DNA from: Burkholderia sp. IMCC1007
GTDB lineage: Bacteria; Pseudomonadota; Gammaproteobacteria; Burkholderiales; Burkholderiaceae
Length of the DNA stretch: 64,000 nucleotides
Direction of reading: 5' to 3'
Assembly (NCBI RefSeq): GCF_027257875.1
Contig: NZ_JAPVQY010000019.1
Coordinates: forward strand, 53,998-117,997
The first letter of the stretch is position 1; each line of letters opens with the position of its first letter. The position numbers and the translations under genes are program-made. Below are positions 1 to 7,710 of this stretch, one piece after another. The notes under the pieces are model-generated. The model did not search any database. It was not told the origin of the DNA and saw only the letters and a program-made list of their open reading frames with translations.

Positions 1-72
1 TTCGTGCTCACTGCGATCCTGGTCGTCGCGCTGGTGAAGACGTGCCGGCCGCAACGTGCGGCGGCGGCCTGA
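1..72 (+). CDS. C-terminal end of a membrane protein (partial)
   Basis: Frame 1 is open from the window edge and ends at TGA 70-72. It gives 23 residues: a hydrophobic stretch (VLTAILVVALV) followed by a basic and alanine-rich tail. This pattern fits the last transmembrane helix and cytoplasmic tail of an integral membrane protein, for example a transporter. The family cannot be named from so little sequence. The next gene starts 14 bases later on the same strand, so the two may be co-transcribed. Confidence 0.5.
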   Translation, partial: FVLTAILVVALVKTCRPQRAAAA

Positions 73-85
73 CGGGAGAACGGGA

Positions 86-448
86 ATGGACGACTATCTG
101 ATCGAATGCCAGAGCGCCGAATTCGATGCGCTCGCGCGCGTGATCTGCGATCTCTTTCCGGAGCAGACGCGGTTCGCCGAAAGCAGCGACGCGCGCGGGC
201 GGTTCCTGTCCGTGCACTGGCTCGCGATGCGTTTCGGCGCGACGCCGAAGCGCATGACGCTCGACATCCGCATCGCGCCGGCCGCGCTCGCGCGCTATCT
301 GGCGCTCCGGCCGATGCAGCGCGCACGCAGCCACGCGGTGCTGCATGCGTATACGGAAGCGATGCTGGGTTCGCTCGAGGAACGGCACGCGGCCGGCCAG
401 GCCGTCGAGCGCGACGCGGAACTCGAACTCGACGAGGACTTCGCGTAG
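86..448 (+). CDS. DUF3022 family protein
   Basis: A 120-residue protein of unknown function. I recognise the family as DUF3022, small cytosolic proteins found mainly in Burkholderia and relatives. It has no signal peptide or membrane segment. The middle is rich in Arg and Ala and the C-terminus is acidic (ELELDEDFA). I chose ATG 86 over the in-frame ATG at 56 because GGGAGAACGGGA lies just before it and because 56 would fall inside the preceding gene. It follows the partial membrane-protein gene by 14 bases. No function can be given. Confidence 0.75.
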   Translation: MDDYLIECQSAEFDALARVICDLFPEQTRFAESSDARGRFLSVHWLAMRFGATPKRMTLDIRIAPAALARYLALRPMQRARSHAVLHAYTEAMLGSLEERHAAGQAVERDAELELDEDFA

Positions 449-487
449 GCGTAGGCGTAAGAGCCGGCGCGATGCCGGCGCGGCCGG

Positions 488-919
488 TTACGCGTCGCGG
501 TACACCTGCGCGAAGCGCTGCGCCTGCACGACGCCGTAGTCGCCGGGCGCATATTGCATCACCCAGTCGCCGGCGACGCCGCGCAGCGTGTCGCCGTTTT
601 CCGAGCGCGCGATCGTGAACGGCTCGTCCATCCGGCGGGCGAGCACGACGGCCGGCCGGTTCCGGTACGCGCCCGGCGCGCCGTGCGCGAGCGCGGCGTC
701 GGCGGGCAGGTACTTGGCGTCGAAGCGCGCGCGCGACACGACCCAGCGGTCGCCGGTCGAGCCGGTGATCAGCGCGTCGCCCGCGACGTAGCGGTTCGGG
801 CCTTCGAGGCTCATCAGTTCGCCGTCGGCATCCGCGAAGGCGACCGCGACGGTTTCGTCCTTGACGACGCGACGGGCCTGCGGATCGGTACGCAGATCGA
901 GGTGCTTGAGTTCGAGCAT
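488..919 (-). CDS. PGDYG domain protein
   Basis: A 143-residue soluble protein whose C-terminus carries the sequence PGDYG at residues 125-129, the signature that names the PGDYG family (function unknown). Before it come a conserved-looking core with RYVAGDALITGS near residue 43 and a DWVMQYAPGDYGVV segment. The ATG at 919 gives a protein that starts MLELKHLDLR. Upstream in-frame codons translate to low-complexity Arg-rich sequence and were rejected. It is convergent with the DUF3022 gene. The fold resembles small beta-rich domains that bind modified bases or cofactors, but that is only an impression. Confidence 0.7.
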   Translation of the reverse strand: MLELKHLDLRTDPQARRVVKDETVAVAFADADGELMSLEGPNRYVAGDALITGSTGDRWVVSRARFDAKYLPADAALAHGAPGAYRNRPAVVLARRMDEPFTIARSENGDTLRGVAGDWVMQYAPGDYGVVQAQRFAQVYRDA

Positions 920-1047
920 GGCGGGGAAGTGCGGGAAAAGCCGGCAGCTTATCCCGAAATCGGCGCGCCGTGTGACGCGCCGATTGCCCGCGGGACGCGC
1001 GACGCCGTTCGGCCCGGACGGGCAGCGCGGCGCCGGCAATGCGGGGA

Positions 1048-1599
1048 TCAGTTCTGGGCGGGCGCGCTTGCGGCGGGCGCGGCGGCTGCCGTGCCTTCCT
1101 TGCTCTTGGCGTTGGCCTTGCGCTTGCCGCGATGTTCGCCGCCGTGGTGCAGCCAGTTGCGGAACGTCGTGTCGGCCAGCGCCTTCTGTTCGGCCGGGAA
1201 GCTCTCGTAGAGCGGTGCGAATGCGTCGGCGAGTTTCTTCGCGCCGTCCGCGTTCGCTTGCGCGAGTTCGGCATACTGCTTCACGTCGTCGATCGCCGAC
1301 ACGTTGTTGTTCTCGATCCGCGCGCGATAGAGGCGGCCCATCGTTTCGCCGTTCTCGCGCATCGTGTCGGCGAACGTCTTCCACTGCGGTTCCTGCGCCG
1401 ACGTGATCTTCAACTGGTCGTGCAGATACTTGATGCGCTGCTCGATGCGCGCTTCATGGCGTGCGGCGCGCTGCTCGGCGCTTGGTGCCGAAGCAGCGGG
1501 TGCCGTTGCCGTCGCCGGAGCGGGCGTTTGCGGCTGCGTTTGCGCGAATGCCCCAGCCGTGACGGCGAGCATCGCGAGGGTGAGCGAGATTTTCTTCAT
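1048..1599 (-). CDS. Spy/CpxP-like LTXXQ-motif periplasmic protein
   Basis: A 183-residue exported protein. The first 19 residues (MKKISLTLAMLAVTAGAFA) are a classic Sec signal peptide with an AFA cleavage site. A Pro/Ala/Thr linker follows to about residue 45, then a charged, predicted all-helical domain with the variant motif LKITSAQEPQW near residue 64. This is the pattern of Spy and CpxP chaperones (LTxxQ family), which bind unfolded proteins in the periplasm. The tail is Lys/Ala-rich. The ATG at 1599 has GGAGAG seven bases upstream. Promiscuous chaperone or envelope-stress function is inferred from family alone. Confidence 0.75.
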   Translation of the reverse strand: MKKISLTLAMLAVTAGAFAQTQPQTPAPATATAPAASAPSAEQRAARHEARIEQRIKYLHDQLKITSAQEPQWKTFADTMRENGETMGRLYRARIENNNVSAIDDVKQYAELAQANADGAKKLADAFAPLYESFPAEQKALADTTFRNWLHHGGEHRGKRKANAKSKEGTAAAAPAASAPAQN

Positions 1600-1945
1600 G
1601 GTTGGCTCTCCGGGGTGGTGTCGTGCGAGCGGGCGCGGCGGCTGGTGCCGCGAGCGCGCATCTCGCGTTGCCGCTATTAGTAGCACGCCGTGTGCAGCGC
1701 AGCAGCGAAAGCGACACTTGCTTACATCCGATACGAATCGAAATTGAAAGGGACGTAGGGGGTGAGTGGCTGCCGATCGATTCGTCGGGCTGCGCGCACA
1801 TGCGGCGAAGGTAGCGCGCGTGTCGCGGGCGGTGCGCGAGCGTGAACCCGTGACGGCGCGCGATCCCGGTTGGGCGCGCCGACGTTCGGCGCTATCATCG
1901 CGTCACGTTCCATTTCGCCGGCGCGCTGCGCGCCGGCCCAGCCTC
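1600..1945. other. Intergenic region between the Spy-like gene and the Lrp gene
   Basis: About 345 bases separating two divergent genes. The centre (1680-1760) is less GC-rich and includes GAAATTGAAAGGGACG, so promoters for both genes could lie here. I could not define a convincing -35/-10 pair. I see no gene, terminator hairpin or repeat. Confidence 0.4.
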
Positions 1946-2410
1946 ATGCGTCCACCTCGCCTCGACCAACTCGACGACCTCGACCGGCAACTCGTTGCGC
2001 TGCTGCAAGCGGATGCGCGCGCAAGCGTCGCCGATCTCGCGCGGCAGCTCGACGTCGCGCGCACGACGGTCGTCGCACGCATCGCGCGGCTCGAGCGTAC
2101 GAACGTGATCGCCGGATACAGCGTGAGGCTCGGACAGGACGTGCTCGATGCGAGCATCTACGCGTATGTCGGCATCATTCTCACGCCGAAGTTCGGCAAG
2201 GACGTGCTGCGCAGGCTCGACCGGATGCCCGAGGTGCAGCTGCTGTGCGCGGTGAGCGGCGAGTACGACTACGTCGCGTGGCTGCGCGCCGATTCGCCTG
2301 AGCGGCTCAACGATCTGCTCGATCAGATCGGCACGCTCGAAGGCGTCGAGCGCACGACGACGTCGATCATTCTGTCGCGCAAGATCGATCGCGGCACGAT
2401 CGGCGGGTAA
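1946..2410 (+). CDS. Lrp/AsnC family transcriptional regulator
   Basis: A 154-residue DNA-binding protein with the Lrp/AsnC layout: an N-terminal winged helix-turn-helix (LDDLDRQLVALLQADAR, then VADLARQLDVARTTVVARI, residues 10-45) and a C-terminal RAM effector-binding domain (GIILTPKFGKDVL, then VSGEYDYVAWLRA). Length is normal for the family. The ATG at 1946 starts MRPPRLDQLD just before the HTH. The saccharopine-dehydrogenase-like gene follows on the same strand after 441 bases. Lrp proteins usually sense an amino acid, so this one probably controls that gene in response to lysine or a related compound. That link is inferred from position. Confidence 0.9.
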   Translation: MRPPRLDQLDDLDRQLVALLQADARASVADLARQLDVARTTVVARIARLERTNVIAGYSVRLGQDVLDASIYAYVGIILTPKFGKDVLRRLDRMPEVQLLCAVSGEYDYVAWLRADSPERLNDLLDQIGTLEGVERTTTSIILSRKIDRGTIGG

Positions 2411-2706
2411 TGCTCCGCATGCGGCGACACGCGTGACGTCGCAGCGCGATCGTTGCGCAGTTTTTCCTCCTTCAGCTTCTCTTGATACCCGCCGTTTGCG
2501 CTTGCCGCAGGGCGGGGCGTTGGCGCGCGCATCGTCACGCCGGCGTCGTTGCGTCGACTGCCGACGCGGGCGCGAGCAGCGGCTCATGCGCATTCGTGTA
2601 TCCCGCCTCCATCCTGTTTGAGTTCGTTCTTTTCTGAGCGCCGACGCGACTTTTGCGGCTCGATTTGAGCCGGCGATTTACGCGATTTTTAGACGATTTG
2701 GTCGTT

Positions 2707-2726
2707 ATGACGAAAACCGTCGTCAT
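2707..2726. promoter_or_regulatory. Inverted repeat, candidate Lrp-family operator
   Basis: ATGACG at 2707-2712 and CGTCAT at 2721-2726 form a perfect 6-base inverted repeat around an 8-base centre. It lies about 40 bases upstream of the -35 element of the dehydrogenase promoter, a usual place for an activator site. Binding by the adjacent Lrp/AsnC protein is an inference. Confidence 0.4.
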
Positions 2727-2765
2727 TCCGTCGAATTTATCGGTCGTTTCGCATCATTCTTCGTC

Positions 2766-2794
2766 TTGGAACTGATTTTGCGCGTCCCTAAACT
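2766..2794 (+). promoter_or_regulatory. Sigma-70-like promoter of the dehydrogenase gene
   Basis: TTGGAA (2766-2771) and TAAACT (2789-2794) are separated by exactly 17 bases, close to the TTGACA/TATAAT consensus. Transcription would start near 2801, giving a leader of about 50 bases before ATG 2852. The leader carries the ribosome site AGGAG at 2839-2843. Confidence 0.55.
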
Positions 2795-2851
2795 GTGTTC
2801 ATGGCTCGACGCCGTACACAAACACCAAACCCATCATCAGGAGATAAGCGC

Positions 2852-3952
2852 ATGAAAATCGCCATCGTCGGCGCAGGTCTGATCGGTCACACCATTGCTC
2901 ACATGCTGCGTGAAACGGGCGACTACGAAGTCGTCGCGTTCGACCGCGACGCCGATGCGCTCGCGAAGCTGTCGCGCGAAGGGATCGCGACGCAACGCGT
3001 CGATTCGGCGGACGCCAATGCGATCCGCGAAGCCGTGAAGGGCTTCGATGCACTCGTCAACGCGCTGCCGTACTACCTCGCGGTCAACGTCGCAGCGGCT
3101 GCGAAGGCTGCCGGCGTTCACTATTTCGACCTGACCGAAGACGTTCGCGCGACCCACGCGATTCGCGAACTCGCCGACGGTTCGGACCGTGCATTCATGC
3201 CGCAGTGCGGCCTCGCACCGGGCTTCATCGGTATCGCCGCACATGAGCTCGTGAACGGCTTCAGCGAAGTGCGCGACGTGAAGATGCGCGTCGGCGCGCT
3301 GCCGGAATATCCGACCAACGCGCTGAAGTACAACCTGACGTGGAGCGTCGACGGTCTGATCAACGAATACTGCCAGCCGTGCGAAGCGATCCGTGACGGC
3401 CGCAAGCAGTGGGTGCAGCCGCTCGAAGGCCTCGAGCACTTCTCGCTGGACGGCACCGAATACGAAGCGTTCAACACGTCCGGCGGCCTGGGCACGCTGT
3501 GCGAGACGCTGTCGGGCAAGGTCGAGACGCTCGACTACAAGTCGGTGCGCTATCCGGGCCACCGCGAACTCGTGCAGTTCCTGCTCGAGGACTTGCGCCT
3601 GTCGAGCGACCGCGACACGCTGAAGTCGATCATGCGTCGTGCCGTGCCGTCGACGAAGCAGGACGTCGTGCTCGTGTTCGTCACGGTGACGGGCGTGAAG
3701 GACGGCCAGCTCGTGCAGGACGTGTTCACCCGCAAGATCTTCGCGAAGGACGTGTGCGGGATGCACATGAGCGCGATCCAGATCACGACGGCCGGCGCGA
3801 TGTGCGCGGTGCTGGATCTGTTCCGCGAAAAGAAGCTGCCGCAGAGCGGTTTCATCCCGCAGGAAAAGGTGTCGCTGAAGGCGTTCCTGTCGAACCGCTT
3901 CGGCAAGCTGTACGAAGGCGGCACGATGGAGCGCGTGCACGAAGTCGCCTGA
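2852..3952 (+). CDS. Saccharopine dehydrogenase / lysine 6-dehydrogenase-like oxidoreductase
   Basis: A 366-residue cytosolic NAD(P)-dependent oxidoreductase. The N-terminus is a Rossmann fold with the dinucleotide motif GAGLIG at residues 7-12. The central and C-terminal regions match the saccharopine dehydrogenase-like family (MPQCGLAPGF, then NTSGGLGTLCETL). Members include lysine 6-dehydrogenase and carboxynorspermidine synthase relatives. The ATG at 2852 has AGGAG upstream; an upstream in-frame ATG has no ribosome site. Codon use is strongly biased, suggesting good expression. The adjacent Lrp regulator suggests an amino-acid substrate, most likely lysine or its C6 semialdehyde. The exact reaction is not shown by the sequence. 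Confidence 0.85.
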   Translation: MKIAIVGAGLIGHTIAHMLRETGDYEVVAFDRDADALAKLSREGIATQRVDSADANAIREAVKGFDALVNALPYYLAVNVAAAAKAAGVHYFDLTEDVRATHAIRELADGSDRAFMPQCGLAPGFIGIAAHELVNGFSEVRDVKMRVGALPEYPTNALKYNLTWSVDGLINEYCQPCEAIRDGRKQWVQPLEGLEHFSLDGTEYEAFNTSGGLGTLCETLSGKVETLDYKSVRYPGHRELVQFLLEDLRLSSDRDTLKSIMRRAVPSTKQDVVLVFVTVTGVKDGQLVQDVFTRKIFAKDVCGMHMSAIQITTAGAMCAVLDLFREKKLPQSGFIPQEKVSLKAFLSNRFGKLYEGGTMERVHEVA

Positions 3953-3984
3953 CGACGGACCGACGGCACGAGGGCCGTGTGACG

Positions 3985-4023
3985 ACGCCGGGAGCGCAGC
4001 AGCGCTTCCGGCGTTGTTTTTTT
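3985..4023 (+). terminator. Rho-independent terminator after the dehydrogenase gene
   Basis: A 12-base stem (3985-3996 with 4003-4014, one G-U pair) closed by a six-base loop and followed by TTGTTTTTTT. It lies 33 bases past the dehydrogenase stop codon and separates that gene from the convergent kinase gene. Confidence 0.85.
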
Positions 4024-4055
4024 CAGGCGCGCGGGAAGAGCAGGGCGGTGGCCGT

Positions 4056-4682
4056 TCAGGCCGGCAGCGGCGGGACGATCGTCGCTTGCGGCGCGGGCGG
4101 CGCCGGTGGCGCGATGCGGTACAGCAACGACTCGATGTCGGCGTCGGACGGCGCGGTGTTGTCGAACATCACGATCCCGTCGCATTCGTGGCCGGTCGGC
4201 ACGAAGCGGCGTTGCCGGTATTCGTCCCAGTGCGCGAGCTTGTACGCGTCGTTCGGGTTGCCGCGCGCGATGATCCGCTCGCGGGCGACGTCTTCGGACG
4301 TATGGACCCAGACGACGGTCAGCGTGACGTCGGGCGCAATGCCGAGCCACGTGCGGTCGAGGATGCGCCGGTCGCGTACTTCCCGCGACAGCGGGCCGAC
4401 CACCAGCACGCCGATGCCGAGCGCGAGGTTTTCGCGGGCGGTGTCGAGCAGGCCCTGGTATTCGGGGTCGCGCAGGTGCTTCAGGTAGAGCGGGCTGTCG
4501 CGGTCGTTCGGATCCGACGTGAGGGCGCCCATTGCGGCCGAGCTGTAGCGGCCGTACAGCGTGTCCTTGTCGAGCAGGCAGAAGGCCTCGCCGGTTGTGC
4601 GCATCAGCGGGCCGATCAGCCGCTTCGCAAGCGTGGTCTTGCCGGTGCCGGCATGGCCGCAGAAGAATACCAGATGGGTCAC
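4056..4682 (-). CDS. P-loop ATPase/kinase of the AAA_33 type
   Basis: A 208-residue nucleotide-binding protein. The hydrophobic first strand LVFFCGHAGTGKTT contains a complete Walker A P-loop at residues 9-16. The rest resembles small-molecule or zeta-toxin-like kinases: LLDKDTLYGRYSS, a VVGPLSREVRDRRI segment, and a basic lid region ERIIARGNPND. The substrate is unknown. The start is the GTG at 4682, which overlaps the TGA of cydX as GTGA. No ATG start is available near the P-loop, and a longer start would read through cydX out of frame. The overlap implies translational coupling with cydX. The tail is a Pro/Ala repeat. Confidence 0.75.
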   Translation of the reverse strand: MTHLVFFCGHAGTGKTTLAKRLIGPLMRTTGEAFCLLDKDTLYGRYSSAAMGALTSDPNDRDSPLYLKHLRDPEYQGLLDTARENLALGIGVLVVGPLSREVRDRRILDRTWLGIAPDVTLTVVWVHTSEDVARERIIARGNPNDAYKLAHWDEYRQRRFVPTGHECDGIVMFDNTAPSDADIESLLYRIAPPAPPAPQATIVPPLPA

Positions 4683-4825
4683 GAATACCGGCTCCGCGAA
4701 CCCGCACGCGACGTGTCGGCGCACTTGCCGTCGCGCGAGAACACTTCCGCTTCCAGCCACATCGCATTGATGATGCCGAAGCCGAGGGCCACGCCGATGC
4801 CGAGTATCCACGCGAAATACCACAT
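4679..4825 (-). CDS. cydX: CydX/YbgT-like small subunit of cytochrome bd oxidase (orphan)
   Basis: A 48-residue membrane peptide. The N-terminus MWYFAWILG is the signature of CydX, the single-helix subunit that stabilises cytochrome bd quinol oxidase in the inner membrane. One transmembrane helix (residues 3-22) is followed by the family's acidic position (MWLEAEV) and a basic tail somewhat longer than usual. AAGGAGA lies eight bases before the ATG. Normally cydX follows cydA and cydB. Here neither is present: the upstream neighbour is the divergent corA, and the downstream neighbour is a kinase whose start overlaps this stop codon. I saw no Anr/FNR box upstream. Confidence 0.8.
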   Translation of the reverse strand: MWYFAWILGIGVALGFGIINAMWLEAEVFSRDGKCADTSRAGSRSRYS

Positions 4826-4993
4826 GGGTCTGTCTCCTTGACGGTTGGGCCGCACGAGCGTGCCGTGAACCTGTCCAAGCGCTGCCGTGCCGCATCCTGC
4901 CCGATCATGACCAATATCGGCGCGACGCGCAAGCCGGGCCGCCTGCGCGGCAAACCGGTAAACTGACGTGCAAATCGCAACGTCACGGACATC

Positions 4994-5971
4994 ATGCTGA
5001 TCAACTGTGCTGCATACCAGGACGGCCGCAAGCTCGCCGACATCGATATCGACGCCATCAGTGACTACGTGTCGAAACCCGAGTGTTTCGTGTGGGTGGC
5101 GCTGAAGGATCCGACGCCCGAGGAAATCAATCTGATGGGCGAGGAGTTCGGGCTGCACGAACTCGCGCTCGAGGATGCCCGCAACGGGCATCAACGGCCA
5201 AAGATCGAGGAGTACGGCGACTCGCTGTTCGCCGTGCTGCATACCGTCGAGCTCGACGACGACGGCGAATTCAAGGTCGGCGAGCTGAACGTGTTCGTCG
5301 GCCCGAACTACGTGCTGTCGATGCGCAACCATACGGAACAGGACTTCCGCGACGTGCGCAAGCGCTGCGAGCGCGAGCCGCATTTGCTGAAGGAAGGCTC
5401 GGCGTTCGTGTTCTATGCGCTGATGGATCAGGTCGTCGATCGCTATTTCCCGATCCTCGAGACGCTCGGCAACGAGCTCGAGGAGCTCGAGGACCGCATC
5501 TTCACGAAGAGCTCGCCGTCCTCGTCGCGCGCGATCATCGAGGACCTCTATTCGTTGAAGCGCCGGCTCGTGATGCTGTACCAGCACACGGCGCCGCTGC
5601 TCGAACCGCTCGCGAAGCTCACCGGCGGGCGGACACCGCAGGTCTGCAGCGGGATGGAACATTATTTCCGCGACGTGTACGACCATCTGCAGCGAATCGT
5701 GAAGACGATCGAAGGGCGTCGCGAAATGGTCGTGACCGCGATCCAGGTCAACCTCGGGATGATCTCGCTCGCCGAAAACGAGGTGACCAAGCGGCTCGGC
5801 TCGTTCGCCGCGCTGTTCGCGATCCCGACGATGATCGCCGGCATCTACGGGATGAACTTCGCGAACATGCCCGAACTGCATCTCAAGTACGGCTTCTACG
5901 GCTGCATCGCGGTGATGGTCGCGGGCGATCTCGCGCTGTGGTGGCGGTTCAAGCGGGCGGGGTGGCTGTAG
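4994..5971 (+). CDS. corA: CorA-type magnesium/cobalt transporter
   Basis: A 325-residue inner-membrane channel for Mg2+ (also Co2+ and Ni2+). A long acidic and helical cytosolic domain (residues 1-265) is followed by two C-terminal transmembrane helices (about 268-290 and 300-318). The selectivity motif YGMNF sits at residues 285-289 between them, followed by the acidic loop NMPEL. Length and layout are those of CorA. The ATG at 4994 starts MLINCAAYQD. It is divergent from cydX with a 168-base intergenic region. No obvious Mg2+-responsive leader is visible. Confidence 0.95.
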   Translation: MLINCAAYQDGRKLADIDIDAISDYVSKPECFVWVALKDPTPEEINLMGEEFGLHELALEDARNGHQRPKIEEYGDSLFAVLHTVELDDDGEFKVGELNVFVGPNYVLSMRNHTEQDFRDVRKRCEREPHLLKEGSAFVFYALMDQVVDRYFPILETLGNELEELEDRIFTKSSPSSSRAIIEDLYSLKRRLVMLYQHTAPLLEPLAKLTGGRTPQVCSGMEHYFRDVYDHLQRIVKTIEGRREMVVTAIQVNLGMISLAENEVTKRLGSFAALFAIPTMIAGIYGMNFANMPELHLKYGFYGCIAVMVAGDLALWWRFKRAGWL

Positions 5972-6004
5972 TCGCTGTCGTCGCGCGCGTGTCGCCGTGC
6001 GGCG

Positions 6005-6292
6005 CTAGCGGGGCGCGTGCTTGCCGATCACGACACGCCATGGCCGCACCCGCCACGATTTGACGAGGCCGTTCTGCACGTACGGATCGGCGCGCGCGAA
6101 CGATTCGGCGGCTTCCGGCGAATCGCCTTCGAACACGAGCACGGCCTGGTCGGCCGGATCCTGCAACGCGCCGGCGAGCACCAGTTCGCCGCGTTCGGTT
6201 GCGGCCTTCGCGAGTGCGAGGTGCTCGGCGCGGAACGGTTCGCGCCGGGCCAGGTAGTCGTCGACGAGATCGTAGATCAGCTGGTAATGCAT
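6005..6292 (-). CDS. YciI-family protein
   Basis: A 95-residue soluble protein of the YciI-like ferredoxin-fold (alpha/beta) family. Typical features are YLARREPFRAEHLALAKAA with a conserved His, GELVLAGALQDP, and the C-terminal segment ADPYVQNGLVKSWRVRPW with a conserved Asp. Members are small dimeric enzymes or stress proteins; some act as dehydrochlorinase-like or polyketide-tailoring domains. The substrate is unknown. It is convergent with corA, 33 bases apart. The ATG at 6292 is preceded by GGGAGC. Confidence 0.85.
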   Translation of the reverse strand: MHYQLIYDLVDDYLARREPFRAEHLALAKAATERGELVLAGALQDPADQAVLVFEGDSPEAAESFARADPYVQNGLVKSWRVRPWRVVIGKHAPR

Positions 6293-6761
6293 GGTCGCTC
6301 CCGGAATCGGTTGCCGCGCAGGTTCGGCGCCGCGCCGGCTCAGTATAGGACAGGGCTCGGTCTTTGTCGGCGCGGTTCTGTCGGCGCGGTTCGCAAGGAT
6401 TCGTCGGGTGTCTTCGAACCCGTTCGTGCGGCTACGCTGCCACGCATATTTACGGTCCTACTTCCCTATAAATGCAACTAACGGTCTAGCGCTCCATCGC
6501 CATCGTATTGGGTCGTGCTGTCGCGACAGGACCCTCATCGACACACCACGTCTTCAGGAAAGGCGGTTCGACGAGCATATCCCGGACCCGGATTTCATAT
6601 CCCGGGGAGGGCGGAGGACCGTCCCCAAAAAGGGCCGAAGCCGCTCGTCAGCAGGCCCGTGCGGACGTCGCGCGAGGGCGTTTCCATTGGCCCGAATGCG
6701 ACCTATGCTGAACGAATCCGGTGCGAACTTCGTTCGCGCGATTCGTCCAGAGAGGTGTGCC
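6293..6761. other. Intergenic region with a short tandem repeat
   Basis: About 470 bases without a convincing gene. It contains a perfect 14-base direct repeat (TGTCGGCGCGGTTC at 6365-6378 and 6379-6392) and an AT-richer patch at 6445-6490 (CCTATAAATGCAACTAACG) that could hold a promoter. The second half reads open in frame with the downstream gene but looks non-coding. No RNA element was recognised. Confidence 0.4.
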
Positions 6762-7250
6762 ATGCCTGTATCAGCCACCCTGCAGGATTGCCTGCGCCAG
6801 AAGTCATCGCGGTACGAAGTCGTGTACCACCCGTATAGCCATACCAGCATGGAGACGGCCGCCGCCGCGCATATCCCCGGCGATCGTCTCGCGAAAACCG
6901 TGCTGCTCGAGGACGACGAAGGCTACGTCGCCGCCGTGCTGCCGACGTCGCACGCGGTGCGGCTGTCGGACCTCTGGGTCAAGACCGGCCGCCATCTCGT
7001 GCTCGCCAAGGAAATCGAACTGCGCGAGCTGTTCAAGGATTGCGACATGGGCGCGTTGCCGCCGGTGTGCATGGCGTACGGGATGAAGACGTTCCTCGAG
7101 GAACATCTCGCGGAGCAGCCGGAAGTGTATTTCGAGGCCGGCGACCACGAAGCGCTGATCCACATGACGCAGGAGGAATTCCTGTCGCTCATGGAGACGG
7201 CCGAGCGCGCGCATTTCTCTCACAGGATGCAGGGAATGTGGGTGTCTTGA
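6762..7250 (+). CDS. YbaK/EbsC-type aminoacyl-tRNA deacylase-like protein
   Basis: A 162-residue cytosolic protein of the YbaK/ProX editing-domain family. It has the typical strand pattern around YEVVYHPYSHTSMETAAAAH, then AKTVLLEDDEGYVAAVLP and MGALPPVCMAYGMKTF. Family members hydrolyse mischarged tRNAs such as Ala- or Cys-tRNA-Pro. Here the protein stands alone, not inside prolyl-tRNA synthetase. The ATG at 6762 has AGAGGTG upstream; longer in-frame starts lack a ribosome site and read as non-coding. The substrate specificity cannot be read from the sequence. Confidence 0.85.
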   Translation: MPVSATLQDCLRQKSSRYEVVYHPYSHTSMETAAAAHIPGDRLAKTVLLEDDEGYVAAVLPTSHAVRLSDLWVKTGRHLVLAKEIELRELFKDCDMGALPPVCMAYGMKTFLEEHLAEQPEVYFEAGDHEALIHMTQEEFLSLMETAERAHFSHRMQGMWVS

Positions 7251-7458
7251 GCGGTTTGTCGCGGCGCTTTGCGATGCGCGGAGATGGCGTCCGGTGGGTC
7301 GGACGCCCGGGCATCCGCGCGTCGCTGATTTCGAGGGGCGGCGGACTGGCCGCGGTCCGCCAATGCGCTGGCCGTGAAGTCAGTGGTCAGTGCAGTGGTG
7401 TTTTCCTGCAAAATCGTGACTTGACATAATCATCATTATCAACGTAACTAGTTGTAGT

Positions 7459-7506
7459 GGCTAGATAGAAATGTCCGCTTTTGGCTAGATAGAAATGTCC
7501 GCTTTC
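7459..7506. repeat. Two tandem 24-base copies at an IS end
   Basis: GGCTAGATAGAAATGTCCGC begins both copies, at 7459 and 7483, and the following four bases are TTTT and TTTC. The copies lie about 70 bases before a transposase start. Repeated motifs of this type are found at the ends of ISNCY/IS1202-like elements, so they probably mark the left terminus of the remnant. Confidence 0.6.
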
Positions 7507-7710
7507 GGGCCGCGTAAGCTGTCCGGCTGCCGGTTGTCCGGCGCCGGAGGCTGCGATGGCTGCAACGGAGCGGATCACGATGACGATGCGCGAGCTGGAC
7601 AGGTTCAAGGTCATTCAGGACGTGGCGGACGGCAGGCTCAAGCCGTGGCGTGCGGCCGATCAGCTGGGACTGAGTGAGCGGCAGGTTTCGCGTCTGAGAC
7701 GCCGCTCCCG
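7459..7710 (+). mobile_element. Left-end remnant of an ISNCY-type insertion sequence
   Basis: The terminal repeats (7459-7506) are followed by the first part of a transposase gene. Recognisable IS sequence ends near 7710, inside the transposase helix-turn-helix. The rest of the element and its right end are missing. The LysR gene on the other strand ends at 7761, so the deletion junction lies in the short stretch between them. Confidence 0.6.

Larger units (their letters stand above)
2411..2851. other. Leader region between the lrp-like gene and the dehydrogenase gene
   Basis: About 440 bases with no coding pattern. The first half is ordinary GC-rich DNA. From about 2620 to 2800 it is clearly AT-richer, and it holds an inverted repeat and a good sigma-70-like promoter, both listed separately. 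The AT-rich run with repeated CGATTT and GACGATT words is what an Lrp-type protein tends to bind. Confidence 0.5.

Noticed and set aside
2837..3940. Long antisense frame opposite the saccharopine-dehydrogenase-like gene
   Set aside because: No ribosome site, His/Arg/Val-rich translation and no recognisable domain. The sense frame has a clear Rossmann motif and promoter.
6291..6761. 5' extension of the YbaK-type gene
   Set aside because: The frame is open, but the translation lacks family similarity, has no ribosome site and includes a tandem repeat. ATG 6762 gives the normal N-terminus.
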